Assembly: GCA_025175895.1 (NCBI GenBank)
Contig: CM045989.1
Location: forward strand, 17,105,928-17,169,927
Direction of reading: 5' to 3'
Length of the DNA stretch: 64,000 nucleotides
Source of the DNA: Wurfbainia villosa
Lineage: Eukaryota; Streptophyta; Magnoliopsida; Zingiberales; Zingiberaceae
Each line of letters begins with the position of its first letter. Within the stretch, counting starts at the first letter, position 1. Of this stretch, positions 1-11,030 are shown piece by piece. The notes beneath the pieces are model-generated. The model was not told where the DNA came from, ran no database searches, and worked only from the letters and a program-made list of their open reading frames with translations. A program made the translations under genes and the position numbers.

Positions 1-380
1 TACATTTCACTCATTCTCTCATCTCACTCGAAGTCCCTCGCCGAAGCTCTCTTCGTTCGCAGCCACCTCCCTCGGCAGCATCAGGCGCACGACTCTGCAA
101 TGCTCCTTAGCGTCTCTTGCCTCCGAAGTCTGCTTCCTTGGCTTCACTTCAAGTCATCTCGTCCGGTGGTCCCTCGGATGCTCCAAGCGCACGACTTCCG
201 CAAAGTCATCCTTCACCGACTCAAGGACCGAGGTTGCGAGGGTGAACCCGCCAAGACTCCATGTGCGAATTACTAAGTCCTGCAAGACTCCAACGCACAT
301 ATCAAATAACAATATCATCCTAACTTAAACCCTTTGCCACACACATCAAAACCTTATCATGGCAAGAGATTGCCCTAATA
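1..380 (-). repeat. H1 3' LTR, partial
   Basis: This is the last part of the LTR as read on the plus strand, matching 4310-4690. It ends TGCCCTAATA where the other LTR ends TGCCCTAACA, so the terminal CA has mutated to TA. About 835 bases of the LTR lie left of the window. Confidence 0.85.
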
Positions 381-398
381 ATCTCCCCCTTTTTGATG
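381..398 (-). promoter_or_regulatory. H1 polypurine tract
   Basis: The minus strand reads CATCAAAAAGGGGGAGAT directly against the 3' LTR. This is the plus-strand priming site for reverse transcription. H2 and D have the same tract at the same place. Confidence 0.85.
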
Positions 399-1675
399 TG
401 TGGCAATCCGTTTAAGTTAGGTAAAAACATTTGATGAAAATTCTAAGGTAAGAAGGCATGTAAACATAAACATGATATAGCAACATGCAACTCCCTCTCA
501 ATCCATGAAACTTCCCATAAAAATTTTCTCCCCCTATCATAAGCATGATCATTTCTCCCCCAAAATATATTCCCCGTTACTTAAACATACATTTCTCCCC
601 GTTTGACACCATCAAAAAGATTAATCCTTATTTATAAACTCATGGCATCAGGTCTAATAGAAAGAGAACACCAAAAACATGATTAAAATCTGAAATCAGA
701 AAATATTGGGCTGTTTTTCAGGTGAGCAATGATCGCTATCAAGATGGCAATGATCGATTAATGGATTCCAAATTACGATTTTGTATAATTTCAGAAATGC
801 ATTATAAATTCCAAAAAATTTGAAAAATCATGAAATTTAAGGAACATATTTCTTTTAAGTATATCTATCAATGAAAAATAGATTTTCAAGAAAAATCATT
901 ATATTTTCCGAGATTTGCCAAAAATCCAAAGGCTTTAAAAACCACTAGTTTTTGAGCATGTTAGTATCCATTTTAACACCTAGTTTTGTATCCAATTGTT
1001 TCAAAACATGAATACACAGATTTTAAAGTAAGAAATTGTTTTGAAAACATGTGAAATATCCAACCATGATCTTTGGGCAATATGTCTATGAATTAAACAT
1101 AAGCCTTCCCCATGATTGGTCTATTATTGCTATTTTGATACTTTAAATGACCATCTAAATGCCATAGTGGACATTTGTATCATCCTAACATCTCACTCAT
1201 GCTAAGTTTTCAATCAAGGTAGCCTATGGTGAGTGTGAGATGCATCCTAGGGGGTATTTGTATATACTTAACCATTATATTCATACAATTCTATCAAGGT
1301 TAAGTATCACCCTAACAATCCTCATGATCATAAAGGCATATATCAATTAATTCTACATTATGATCATGAAACACATGTATTCATTGAATTGTTATCATGC
1401 ATTAGGTATTATATCATGATAATAAACAAATTATCACCTAAGGCATGATTTAAACCCTATTTCTTATGATGATTTAAACCCAAATATCAAAATCATAAAT
1501 CATGATTGCACATATACATAGCAATTTCATTAATCATCATGATTTAAGCATTATTATCTATTTATGGGCACGTTATCATCACCCAACACTATTCTAAAAA
1601 TGTTGTCCCGCCATCCTAAGTCAACCAAAATATGATATAGGTCAATTGCATATGGTTGACTACCCTAGGGGTTTT
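399..1675 (-). other. H1 non-coding spacer between gag stop and PPT
   Basis: This is an AT-rich stretch with no supported open frame. Parts of it align with the same interval in H2 (6398-7568), for example the block around 1059-1150 against 7014-7100, and more weakly with D. It carries a conserved stem-loop (1189-1242) and, near 727-760, two copies of a CAATGATCG motif where H2 has two CAGTCGACTG palindromes. Conservation of non-coding sequence between family members suggests a cis-acting role such as RNA packaging, but that is inference. Confidence 0.6.
1189..1242 (-). other. Conserved stem-loop in H1 spacer
   Basis: The left arm CATCTCACTCA (1189-1199) pairs with TGAGTGTGAGATG (1230-1242) around a loop of about 30 bases. 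An equivalent hairpin is present in H2 (7159-7212) and in D (28891-28946), 350-550 bases after the gag stop in all three. Confidence 0.55.
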
Positions 1676-3412
1676 CTAACCCTTAAGGATGGATTTTGGA
1701 ACCCAAAATAAGTTCTTGCCTATTGGGTTCACTAGATACTCCTTGGGGATCCATTTCCTAGCTATTACCTTCTTTTTATCTTGTCCCCTAGCAATTAGGC
1801 ATTTATAGGCCTTTTCATTTTTCTTTTCTTTATAACCTAGGCCCTTTTTGTTGAAACTAGCTCTTTGGCTCCCTAAGATCATGTTCAATGTGTTGGAGCC
1901 AATTGTGAATTTTTCTAGGGCTTTTGTTAAATAATCTACCTTTTCCCTTAAGGCCCTATTTTCATTTATACATGCATCACTAACATCTAATGACACATAA
2001 AGATCATGTGAGCATGCATCATTTAAGCTAGAATAAATATTATCATTTAAGCATGCATTTTCTAGCTTATTTTCCAATGCCTTAATTTGATTAAGCATGT
2101 TTTTATTTTTCTTTTTCATTCCAAATAAGTCCTTAGTTAAACTAGAAATTATGGAAACTATTTTCTTAGGAGAGGCATTTGTTACCATAGTTTCCATATC
2201 CTCTTCTTCTTCTTCGGATGAAGAGGATGTAGAAGCTCCCCCTTCACTTGAGCTCTCTCCTCTTGAGCTTGATCCTTCATTTTCGGAGGAAGAGCAATCC
2301 AAGTCATCAAAGGCCATCAAGGCCAAATTGGTGACAAAAGCATTCTCCTCATCCGATGATGATGAGGAGGATGAGGATGGGTCATCCAAAGTCCTTGCCT
2401 TTAGAGCTTTGGTCTTCCCCTTTTCTTTTGTCTTCTTCTCCTCTTCCTTCTTTTTCTTGCTCCCCTTTTTCTTCTTCTTTTCTTCTTTCTTTTTCTTCTC
2501 TTCCTTGCTCTTGTTTAGAAGGGGACAATTATCCCTTATGTGCCCCTCTCCTTGGCAATTGTAGCATATGACCTTCCCCCTTGGTCTTCTATTCCTATCA
2601 TTTGATTTATGAAAATGAAAACCTTTTAAAGCACGTCTTACCCTCCTTACCATATAGGCTTCTTCGGTGCTATCCACGGAGGAGGAGGAAGACGCTTCGT
2701 CATCGGAGGAGGAGGAGATCTCTATCTTCTTCTTCCCCTTATTTGCCAACAATGCTACTCCCCTTGAAGGTTGTATTTTTGGCTCTTCTTGTATTCCTTC
2801 AAGCCTAGATTCATGTAATTCCATAGTGGAGAAAAATTCATCTAGAGTACTTACCTCTAGATTCTTTGAAATGTAAAATGAGTCCACCATTGAACTCCAC
2901 TTGGATGATCGGGGGAAAGCATCTATGGCCTTCATTATCATATCGCTATTGGAGAGCCTTTCTCCTACACTTGTTAGTCCATTTAATTTTTTTTTGAATC
3001 TAGAATGCAAAGAAGTTACCTTTTCTCCCTTTTCTAATTTAATGTTGGATAGTTGGGAGCGGAGGAGATCTCTCCTTGCTAGCTTCGCCTCGGATGTGCC
3101 TTCATGAAGCTCAATTAACTTCTCCCACATCTCCTTGGCACTTAGGCATTCTCCTATTCGGTTGATTTCTTGTTGGGGGAGCACATTGAAGAGATGATGC
3201 TTGGCTTTTGAATTTGCAAGGTGCTCTTCCCTTTGCCTTTTGGTCCACCTAGATTTCTCTATTGGCTTCCCCTCTTCATCCCTAGGCAAAACGAAACCGG
3301 ATTCCATTGTAATCATAATATCAAAATCCGTTTCGAAAAATACCTCCATTCGCTTCTTCCACCAAGCGAATTCTCCTTCAAACTTTGGAGGATGGATGTT
3401 GGAGCCGGCCAT
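1676..3412 (-). CDS. gag: Retrotransposon Gag protein, intact, 578 aa
   Basis: This is a complete reading frame starting MAGSNIHPPKFEGEFAWW, 62 bases inside the 5' LTR boundary. Gag is the structural protein that coats the element's RNA and forms the cytoplasmic virus-like particle. Residues about 60-205 resemble the UBN2/retrotransposon gag fold of copia elements (MWEKLIELHEGTSEAK). A zinc knuckle of form CX2CX4HX4C uses C283, C286, H291 and C296. Around it are low-complexity tracts: Lys/Glu-rich (302-335) and Ser/Glu-rich (232-250, 345-405). A heptad-like helix follows at about 425-505. The end, WIPKEYLVNP...FWVPKS, recurs in H2 and D and in relaxed form in B. In autonomous relatives pol would follow; here a stop ends the frame. 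Serine tracts create long antisense frames, which I regard as shadows. Confidence 0.85.
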   Translation of the reverse strand: MAGSNIHPPKFEGEFAWWKKRMEVFFETDFDIMITMESGFVLPRDEEGKPIEKSRWTKRQREEHLANSKAKHHLFNVLPQQEINRIGECLSAKEMWEKLIELHEGTSEAKLARRDLLRSQLSNIKLEKGEKVTSLHSRFKKKLNGLTSVGERLSNSDMIMKAIDAFPRSSKWSSMVDSFYISKNLEVSTLDEFFSTMELHESRLEGIQEEPKIQPSRGVALLANKGKKKIEISSSSDDEASSSSSVDSTEEAYMVRRVRRALKGFHFHKSNDRNRRPRGKVICYNCQGEGHIRDNCPLLNKSKEEKKKKEEKKKKKGSKKKKEEEKKTKEKGKTKALKARTLDDPSSSSSSSSDEENAFVTNLALMAFDDLDCSSSENEGSSSRGESSSEGGASTSSSSEEEEEDMETMVTNASPKKIVSIISSLTKDLFGMKKKNKNMLNQIKALENKLENACLNDNIYSSLNDACSHDLYVSLDVSDACINENRALREKVDYLTKALEKFTIGSNTLNMILGSQRASFNKKGLGYKEKKNEKAYKCLIARGQDKKKVIARKWIPKEYLVNPIGKNLFWVPKSILKG

Positions 3413-3458
3413 TTTGAAAGTTGCTTGTTGTGGCGGTTAGTCCTCGACAAGCTTTCCT

Positions 3459-3472
3459 TGGCTTTGATACCA
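3459..3472 (-). promoter_or_regulatory. H1 primer-binding site
   Basis: The minus strand reads TGGTATCAAAGCC two bases after the 5' LTR. It matches the 3' end of initiator-Met tRNA apart from one G to A change (TGGTATCAGAGCC expected). Confidence 0.85.
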
Positions 3473-3474
3473 CT

Positions 3475-4690
3475 TGTAGGGGATCGAACGGCCGGCTAGA
3501 GGGGGGTGAATAGCCCTCTTACGATGGATGTCGGAATTCTCTCATTCGTTTGCTCGTCTACACAATTGTTAGCGCAAGCGGAAGCATAAACAATAAAGAC
3601 AAAGCAATAAATGAAACTACAAACGCTAACGAAAAGGATGTAACGTGGTTCACGGCTACGCTGCTAATCCACGGTCCGATTCGTCCAAGGTGAATCACTC
3701 CTCCAAAGCCAATCACTATTGGTCTCTCCTTTGCACCAAGCTAGGTGGAGGTAACCTTTACAATCAAGATCACTCTTCTTACAATAAGAATGGAGTAAAA
3801 ACAAGTAAGAAGAGTTTAGAGCTTGTGGGGCACTAGGAAGATCACTTAGAGCATGAGCATTAGCCTCTCAAAGGGTCACACCCTCTCTTTTTATAGAGAG
3901 GGCTGATTTCTTCCTGTTGGCCGCCACTCCGATCGGCCTCGCCGAATCGACTGCCACTACAACGGCCTCCAACACATCGATCCCGACCGCTGTAGTCCAA
4001 CTAACTCTTGGCAAATGAATGGACCTCACCCGATCATCGCCTCCGTAGTCGACTGCCCAGTTGGCTACGAGCGGTTCTGTGCCCATGATATCCTCTGGCA
4101 GTCGACTGCTGGGCATAAACCCATCAGTCGGATACCAGTCGAACCCACTCGACTCAGAGCAGTCGACTGTCATTACATGGCAGTCGACTGGTGCCGTGTG
4201 AAACTCAAACTTAACATAAGTTTGAGCTTCCGGCGGTCGGGTAAACCTTAACCCTTGCGGTCAAGTCTCCGACACTCAGCCATTCGGCCAAGTTCACCTA
4301 ATGAGCTACTTACATTTCACTCATTCTCTCATCTCACTCGAAGTCCCTCGCCGAAGCTCTCTTCGTTCGCGGCCACGTCCCTCGGTAACATCAGGCGCAT
4401 GGCTCTGCAATGCTCCTTCGCGTCTCTTGCCTCCGAAGTCTGCTTCCTTGGCTTCACTTCAAGTCATCTCGTCCGGCGGTCCCTCAGATGCTCCAAGCGC
4501 ATGGCTTCCGCAAAGTCATCCTTCACCGACTCAAGGACCGAGGTTGCGAGGGTGAACCCGCCAAGACTCCATGTGCGAATTACTAAGTCCTGCAAGACTC
4601 CAACGCACATATCAAATAACAATATCATCCTAACTTAAACCCTTTGCCACACACATCAAAACCTTATCATGGCAAGAGATTGCCCTAACA
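3475..4690 (-). repeat. H1 5' LTR
   Basis: The LTR is 1216 bp and starts TGTAGGGG and ends TAACA on the plus strand. On the minus strand a TATA box (TATAAAAA, complement of 3888-3895) lies downstream of three exact CAGTCGACTG palindromes (4099, 4160, 4181), as expected for a U3 promoter region. Its end matches bases 1-380. Confidence 0.85.
3888..3895 (-). promoter_or_regulatory. H1 LTR TATA box
   Basis: The minus strand reads TATAAAAA, flanked by CTCTC and GAGAG. It is placed between the palindrome cluster and the U5 end of the LTR. Assignment as the Pol II promoter is inference from position. Confidence 0.5.
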
Positions 4691-5073
4691 ACTTAGTGAT
4701 AGGGCTGTCCTTGTGAAAGTGATCTCTCAGGCCTCTCGCTCTCTATTCTCTCTTTCAACTCTATGTTTTCTCGGCCAACTGATTTAGTCTAGACAATCTA
4801 AATTTACTTATTAAACTAGCATTTGATTTACCAGTTCTTGTGGGATCTATATTTTTTTTACTTGACGACAACCGTGCACTTGCGAGTTCACGCGCAATCA
4901 AGTCTTTGGCTCCATAGCTTAGGGCTCAGATTGTGCATCATCAGTGATCCAATATGTTCATGGTTATGTTGGTCATTTATAATTAACTCATTAATTATGA
5001 ATAGATCATGAGTGACACCTAGCAGTAGTACATCATAACCCCCAATTGATCGAAAAGTCCAAATCGACTTTAG
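4691..5073 (-). mobile_element. Older LTR fragment of the E family, with a second unclassified remnant
   Basis: From about 4940 to 5073 the sequence matches the reverse complement of the E LTR (35490-35620), including the GATCATGAGTG...CACCTAG block. It continues at 10514 after the H2 insertion. The part 4691-4935 is different. Its stretch around 4832-4900 (TTCTTGTGGGATC, then CGTGCACTTGCGA) resembles leader or LTR sequence of Tat/Athila-type gypsy elements, but the match is from memory and weak. There is no gene here. Confidence 0.6.
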
Positions 5074-6379
5074 TATTGGAGGATCGGTGGCCGGCTAGAG
5101 GGGGTGAATAGCCCTTTTCACGTACGATGGAGATAGCTTGCGTCTTAATCGTCTACAAATAAAGTTAGCGCAACAGAATAATAAAACTAAAGGCAATTAA
5201 GTGTAAAACACAAAGTAAAGAGCAATTCGCAAACTCAAAGATGTAACATGGTTCATGGCCCTTGCCGCTAATCCACGGATGATTCGTTCGGTGAATCACT
5301 CCAACCCAAATCCACTAGTTTCTCCTTCAAGGTGTAGGTAAACCTTTCTTACAATATCTCCCTCTTATAATAAGATTGAAATAAAAGCAAGCAAGAGGAG
5401 TAAAAATCGTTTGGGCACTTTGAGAGAACTTTAGAATAGAAGCATTAACCTCCCAAAGTGACCCAAGGCCTCTTCTTATAAGGAAGAGGTTATTCTTCCC
5501 GTTGGGCATCGAGCAGTCGATTGATGCAGTCATCAGTCGACTGCTACTGTAGCCATTGCCTCACAATGGCTTCATCCACGTTGGCTTCCAACCAACGACT
5601 CCCACATTAGTCGATTGATCATCCCCATCAGTCGACTGACCATCAGTCGAGTGGCCGAAGCGATCAGTCGACTCCAAACCCTTCTGTGCTCGAATTCACC
5701 TCGATCAGTCGATTGTCGTCCCTTGGTAGTCGACTGATGGTCGAGTAGTCGACTGCCAAACCCTAGCAGTTGACTGTTGGGCCAGAAAAGGTTCAGTCGA
5801 ACACCGGTCGAGTGGCATCGACCCAGAGCATTCGACTGATATCTATATCAGTCGATTGATGTCGAGTAAAACCTCAAACAAACTATCATTTGAGCATCTG
5901 ACAGTCGGGTAAAACGTCAACCCACTTGGTTGAGCATCCGACACTTGACTTAGCCATTCAGCTAAGTTCACCTATGAGCTACGTTACACTTCGCTCATTC
6001 TCTCATCTCCCTTGAAGTCCCTTGCCGAAGTTCTCTTTGTCCGGCCACATCCCTCGGATGCGCCAAGCGCACGACTTCGCAATGTCATCCTTCACGTCTC
6101 ACCCTGAAGTCTACTTCCTTAGATTCACTCCAATGTTTCTCATCCGACGGTCCCTCAGATGCACCAAGTACACGGCTTCGCAATGCCGTCCTTCACCGAC
6201 TCAAGGACCCGAGCCATGAGGTGGTGAACTCACCAATGCTTTCGTCAAGCCAATCCCATGTGTGAATTATTAAGTCCTACACGACTTCAACACACATATC
6301 AAATAAACATAACAACCTAACTTAAACTCTTTGCCACACACATCAAAACCACATCATACATGTATTGATTGCCCTAACA
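5074..6379 (-). repeat. H2 3' LTR
   Basis: The LTR is 1306 bp and runs from TATTGGAGGATCG (TG mutated to TA) to CCCTAACA. It has exact CAGTCGACTG palindromes at 5534 and 5629 and many one-base variants (for example CAGTCGATTG) between 5500 and 5880. This cluster is upstream, on the minus strand, of a TATA-like TTATAAG near 5475. Confidence 0.85.
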
Positions 6380-6397
6380 ATCTCTCCCTTTTTGATA
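6380..6397 (-). promoter_or_regulatory. H2 polypurine tract
   Basis: The minus strand reads ATCAAAAAGGGAGAGAT beside the 3' LTR, one base different from H1. Confidence 0.8.
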
Positions 6398-7568
6398 TGT
6401 GGCAATCCGTTTAAGTTAGGTAAAACAATAATCAAAATACATAAGGTAGGAAAGCATGTAAAATAACTTGAGTATCAAACACTCCCCCTAAATACATGCA
6501 ACTCCCCCTTAAAACATGTTAAATCTCTCCCCCTCGCATGATTCACTTAAACACACATATTTCTCCCTCTTTAATACCATCAAAAACATTAACATATATT
6601 ATATAAGCATGAGATCAAGTCTAGGGAATAAAAATCACCAAAATCTAATTCAAAACCTGATAAAACAGGTTACTATGCTTGTGCACAGTACATCAGTCGA
6701 CTGAATCAGAGCGCCAGTCGACTGGCACCAGTAAAAATAGAATATTTGATTTCCGAACTGAATTTCAGAAATGCATTAAAATTTTTAGAAAATTTAAAAA
6801 ATCATGAAATTTGGGGAAAACATTTCTCATAAGTCCCTTTATCAATGAAAAATAGTTTTTCATGAAAATGCATTCTATTTTCGAAAGTTTGGCAAAAGCT
6901 CAAAGATGTTATCACTAAAGTTTTTATCAACTTGAAAGCCTATTTTTGCCTTGAAATGATTTAAACCATGAACATATAGATTATCAAACATAAAATGTTT
7001 TTTAAAATATTTGAAATATCCAACCATGATCTGTGGACAATATGTCTATGAATTAAACATATACTTTCCCCATGATTGGTCTATTATTGCTATCATGATA
7101 CTTGTAAATGACCCATCAAAATGTTATAATCATAAGTGAGTCATTTGTATCATCCTAACATCTCACCCATGCTATGTTTTCAATCAAGTTAGCCTATAGT
7201 GAGTGTGAGATGTGCCTAGAGGTATTTATACTTGACCATCAATTTTCATGCAATTCTACTAAGGTTAAGTATCACTCAACATAATCATAATACTAATATG
7301 ATCCTAATTGCATATTATTATCATAAATCATGTATTATCACTAATTGCACATTATGATCATAAATCATATATTACCATCCAAAACATAAATCATGATCAT
7401 TTATCAAGTATAAAATTAAGCATAAATCATGATTTAAACATTCAATTCATGGGTTACACATTATCATCACCCAACACTAAGTTAAAAATTATCACACACA
7501 TCATCCTAAGTCAACCATTTAACATGATATAAGTAAAATCCAATTATGGTTGACTCTCCTAGGTTCTC
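6398..7568 (-). other. H2 non-coding spacer
   Basis: This AT-rich spacer has no supported frame and is homologous to the H1 spacer. It contains CAGTCGACTG at 6694 and 6715 (outside the LTR) and the conserved stem-loop at 7159-7212, with arms CATCTCACCCA and TGAGTGTGAGATG. Confidence 0.6.
7159..7212 (-). other. Conserved stem-loop in H2 spacer
   Basis: The inverted arms are CATCTCAC (7159-7166) and GTGAGATG (7205-7212), with the same spacing as in H1. Confidence 0.55.
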
Positions 7569-9162
7569 CTAACCCTTAAGGATGGACTTAGGAACCCAAT
7601 ATAAATTCTTTCCAATAGGGTTCACTAAGTGTTCCTTTGGGATCCATTTCCTAGCTACCATTGTAGTTTTGGCTTATCCTCTAGCAATCAAATAATTGTA
7701 AGCCTTCTCATTCTTGAATCTCTTATATCCTAGGACTTTCTTGTTAAAACTTTCTCTTTGGCTCCCAATGATCATATTTATGGTGTTGGAGCCAATTGTA
7801 AATTTTTCTAAGGCCTTAGTTAGAAAATCTACCTTTTCCTTCAAAACCCTATTTTCTTCTAAGCATGCATCATTAACACTAGAAGAATTCTCATTAACAT
7901 GTGAGCATGCAATTTTCAATTTTTATTCTAGTTTTTGAATTTGATCAAGCATGCATTTGTTTTTCTTCTTAGCCTTAAATAAATCCCTAGTTAGGCTAGT
8001 AATCATAGAAATAACATCTTGGGAGGGTAATTTCATTACCTTACTTACCCAATCCCCTTCTGATGATGAAGATGAAGATGAAGCCCCCCCTTCACTTGAG
8101 CTTGTTTCTTCTTTTTCGGAGGAGGTGGAGTCCAAGTCTTTTATTGCCATAAGTGCAAGGCTTGTGAATGCTTGTTCTCCCTCCGATGATGATGATGGAT
8201 CATCCCATGTTGCCTTGTGTACCTTGGCCTTCCCTTTTTCTTTTGATTTTCTTTCTTCTTCCTTCTTCTTACTCCCCTTCTTCTTGTCTTCTTCCTTTCT
8301 TCTTTCTTCCTTGCTTTTGTTCAAGAGGGGACAATCATCCCTTATGTGTCTCTCTCCTTGGAAATTATAGCAAATAATTTTTCTCCTCGGCCTTCTTCCC
8401 CTATCATGAGACTTATTAAATCTAAAACTCTTTAAAGCATCTCTCACCTTCCTTACCATGTAGGCCTCCTCATTGCTATCCATTGAGGAAGAAGATGATT
8501 CATCGGATGATGAGGGTGGAGTTTCCTTCTTCTTCTTCCCTTTGTCGGCCATTAGTGCTAATCCCCTTGATGGCTTGATTGGCTCTTCAACTATGCTTTC
8601 AAGCCTAGTCTCATGCAATTCCATGGTGGAGAAAAACTCTTCTAGAGTGATTACCTCTAGATTCTTTGAAATATAAAAAGAGTCGACCATGGAGATCCAC
8701 TTTGATGATCGGGGAAAGACATCTATAGCCTTCATGTTCATATCCCGGTTTGAAAGTTTTTCTCCAATATTTGATAAACCGGTTATTATTTCCTTGAATC
8801 GATAATGTAAAGAAAGTACATTTTCTCCTTTTTCTAATTTGATGTTGCTTAATTGTGATCGGAGAAGGTCCCGTCTTGCAAGATTTGCCTCGGAGGAGCC
8901 TTCATGAAGCTCTACAAGCTTTTCTCACATCTCCTTGGCACTAAGACACTCTCCAATCCTATTGATTTCTTGTTGAGGGAGCACGTTATAGAGATGGTGC
9001 TTGGCTCCTCTCTTTGCTTTTTGGTCCACCTTGATTTTTCTATTAGCTTTCCTTCTTCATCCCTAAACATATCAAAATCCGTTTCGAAAAATACCTCCAT
9101 TCACTTTTTCCACCAAGTGAATCTCCTTCGAACTTGGGTGGATGAATGTTGGAGCCGGCCAT
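7569..9162 (-). pseudogene. gag: Broken H2 gag
   Basis: Reading starts at the ATG at 9162-9160 (MAGSNIHPP as in H1) and the equivalent stop is at 7569-7571 after the shared WVPKSILKG end. The frame is lost several times: a deletion near 9070 removes the part of H1 that reads DIMITMESGF, there are stops near 8925 and 8742, and a break near 7920 separates the coiled part from the C-terminal tail. The surviving pieces are 8912-9100, 7923-8741 (272 codons) and 7674-7919. The zinc knuckle near 8370 has its second cysteine replaced by phenylalanine (CYNFQGERH), so it would not bind zinc normally. It cannot make a full Gag. Confidence 0.85.
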
Positions 9163-9206
9163 CTCTTGTCGTGCTTGTGTTGGCGATTAGTCCGTGACAA
9201 GCTCCT

Positions 9207-9219
9207 CGCTCTGATACCA
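9207..9219 (-). promoter_or_regulatory. H2 primer-binding site
   Basis: The minus strand reads TGGTATCAGAGCG two bases inside the 5' LTR, an initiator-Met tRNA match. Confidence 0.85.
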
Positions 9220-9221
9220 CT

Positions 9222-10508
9222 TGTTGAAGGATCGATGGCCAGCTAGAGGGGGTGAATAGCCCTTTTCACGTACGATGGAGACAACTTGCGTCTTAATTGT
9301 CTACAAATAAAGTTAGCGCAATGGAATAATAAAACTAAAGACAATTAAGTGCAAAACACAATGTAAAGAGCAATTCGCAAACTCATAGATGTAATGTAGT
9401 TCATAGCCATTGCCGCTAATCCACGGATGATTCGTTCAGGGAATCACTCCAACCCAAATCCACTAGTCTCTCCTTCAAGGTGGAGGTAAACCATTCTTAC
9501 AATCTCTCCCTCTTAACATAAAATTGAAATAAAAGCAAGTAAGAGGAGTAAAAATTGTTTGGGAACTTTGGGAGAACTTTAGAGTAGAAGCATTAACCTC
9601 CCAAAGTGACCCAAGTCCTCTTCTTATAGGGAAGAGACCATCCTTCCCGTTGGACACCGGCGATTGGTGATGCACGATCATCGATCATTCTTCAGAGCCA
9701 TTGCCTCGAAATGACTTCATCCACATTGGCTTCCAACAATGCCTCCCACATCAGTCGACTGATCATCCCCATCAGTCAAGTGACCGAAGTGATCAGTCGA
9801 CTCCAAACCCTTCTGTGCCCGAATTCACCTCAATCAGTCGACTGTCGTCCCTTGGCAATTGACTGATGGTCTAGCAGTCAACTGCCAAATCCTAGCAGTC
9901 GACTGTCAGGCCAGAAAAGGTTCAGTCGAACATCGATTGAGTACCATCGACACAGAACAGTCGATTGATATTTATATCAGTCGACTAGTGTCGAGTAAAT
10001 CCTCAAACAAACTATCGTTTGAGCATCTGACGGTCAGGTAAAACCTCAACCCACTTGGTTGAGCATCTGACACTTGACTTAGCCATTCGGCTAAGTTCAC
10101 CTATGAGCTATGTTACACTTCACTCATTCTCTCATCTCCCTTGAAGTCCCTTGCCGAAGTTCTCTTTGTCTGGCCATGTCCCTCGGATGCACCAAGTGCA
10201 CGACTTTGCAATGCCATCCTTCGCGTCTCACCCTGAAGTCTACTTCCTTGGCTTCACTCCAATGCTGCTCATCCGGCGGTCCCTCGGATGCACCAAGCGC
10301 ATGACTTCGCAATGTCGTCCTTCACCGACTCAAGGACCCGAGCCATGAGGCGGTGAACTCACCAATGCTTTCGTCAAACCAATCCCATGTGTGAATTACT
10401 AAGTCCTACATGACTTCAACACACATATCAAATAAACATAGCAACCTAACTTAAACCCTTTGCCACACACATCAAAACCACATCATACATGGGTTGATTG
10501 CCCTAACA
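9222..10508 (-). repeat. H2 5' LTR
   Basis: The LTR is 1287 bp, starting TGTTGAAGGATCG and ending CCCTAACA. It has palindromes CAGTCGACTG at 9752, 9835 and 9896. At about 9660-9700 the sequence has an ATCGATCAT-type motif where the other LTR (about 5505-5545) has CAGTCGACTG. Confidence 0.85.
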
Positions 10509-10513
10509 TTTAG

Positions 10514-11030
10514 AACATTTCTAAAACCTTCAACAACTTGAGTTGTTTTGTGCCTTGTTCCTTTCACTAATCCTATACCCACTTGGTTTAGGACATAGTC
10601 TATGTGATCATCTCGACTAGGCTAACTATGTCACACATATCGTAAGTTAATTTTCTTGTCCTATAGATTTAAGTTACTTCTACATGTTCCCAAGAAAACT
10701 ATCTTCTTAACATGCTTGCTTTGTTTAGAGACTTTTGAGTAGCAATTCTGAAAAGAGGCCTTGGGTATACATCTCCTTTATAAGGAGTGGTGTCTCTGAA
10801 CTATTCAAACATCTTCGATCACTTTGACTTATACCCAATCAATTCGGAGTTACACCTCCTATGAAGATGGCTACGAAAAAGTCAAAGTATAAGTCGCCAT
10901 GATCAAGATAACTTTAATACCTCAAGTCTAAGGAAGCTCTTACTTGAGTCACAATGAAACTTCATGGACATAAAGAACCATATGAAGGTTCATAGCAGGT
11001 AACTCTAATTAACTAGTTACTCTAACTAGG
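10514..11030 (-). mobile_element. Continuation of the E-family LTR fragment
   Basis: This continues 4940-5073 across the H2 insertion. It matches the reverse complement of E LTR sequence at roughly 35000-35500, including the block that reads AAGTCAAAG...ACTTATACCCAATC. It stops at 11030 where the A LTR begins. Confidence 0.7.

Larger units (their letters stand above)
1..4690 (-). mobile_element. H1: gag-only copia-type LTR retrotransposon, left end cut by window
   Basis: Reading on the minus strand the order is 5' LTR (4690-3475), PBS, gag (3412-1676), a non-coding spacer of about 1.3 kb, PPT (398-381) and 3' LTR (380 to the window edge). Bases 1-380 match 4310-4690 with few differences, which defines the LTR pair. 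No protease, integrase or reverse transcriptase is present; the space after gag is too short and has no open frame. The purine tract AAAAAGGGGGAGA beside the LTR and the gag layout resemble SIRE-type copia elements. This is the TR-GAG (terminal repeat with gag) class of non-autonomous element, whose enzymes must come from another copy. The left TSD is outside the window. The SIRE assignment is inference. Confidence 0.85.
5074..10508 (-). mobile_element. H2: gag-only copia-type element, complete with TSD TTTAG
   Basis: Both LTRs, the PBS, a broken gag, the spacer and the PPT are present in minus-strand order. The 5-bp duplication TTTAG lies at 5069-5073 and 10509-10513. H2 is a clear relative of H1 in gag, spacer and LTR ends, but the two have diverged considerably. 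It interrupts an E-family LTR. No pol genes are present. Confidence 0.9.

Noticed and set aside
2097..2808. Plus-strand frames of 70-155 codons across H1 gag
   Set aside because: They are antisense to the Ser/Glu and Lys-rich tracts of gag, whose codon bias removes stops on the other strand. Their translations are Ser/Phe-rich repeats with no domain.
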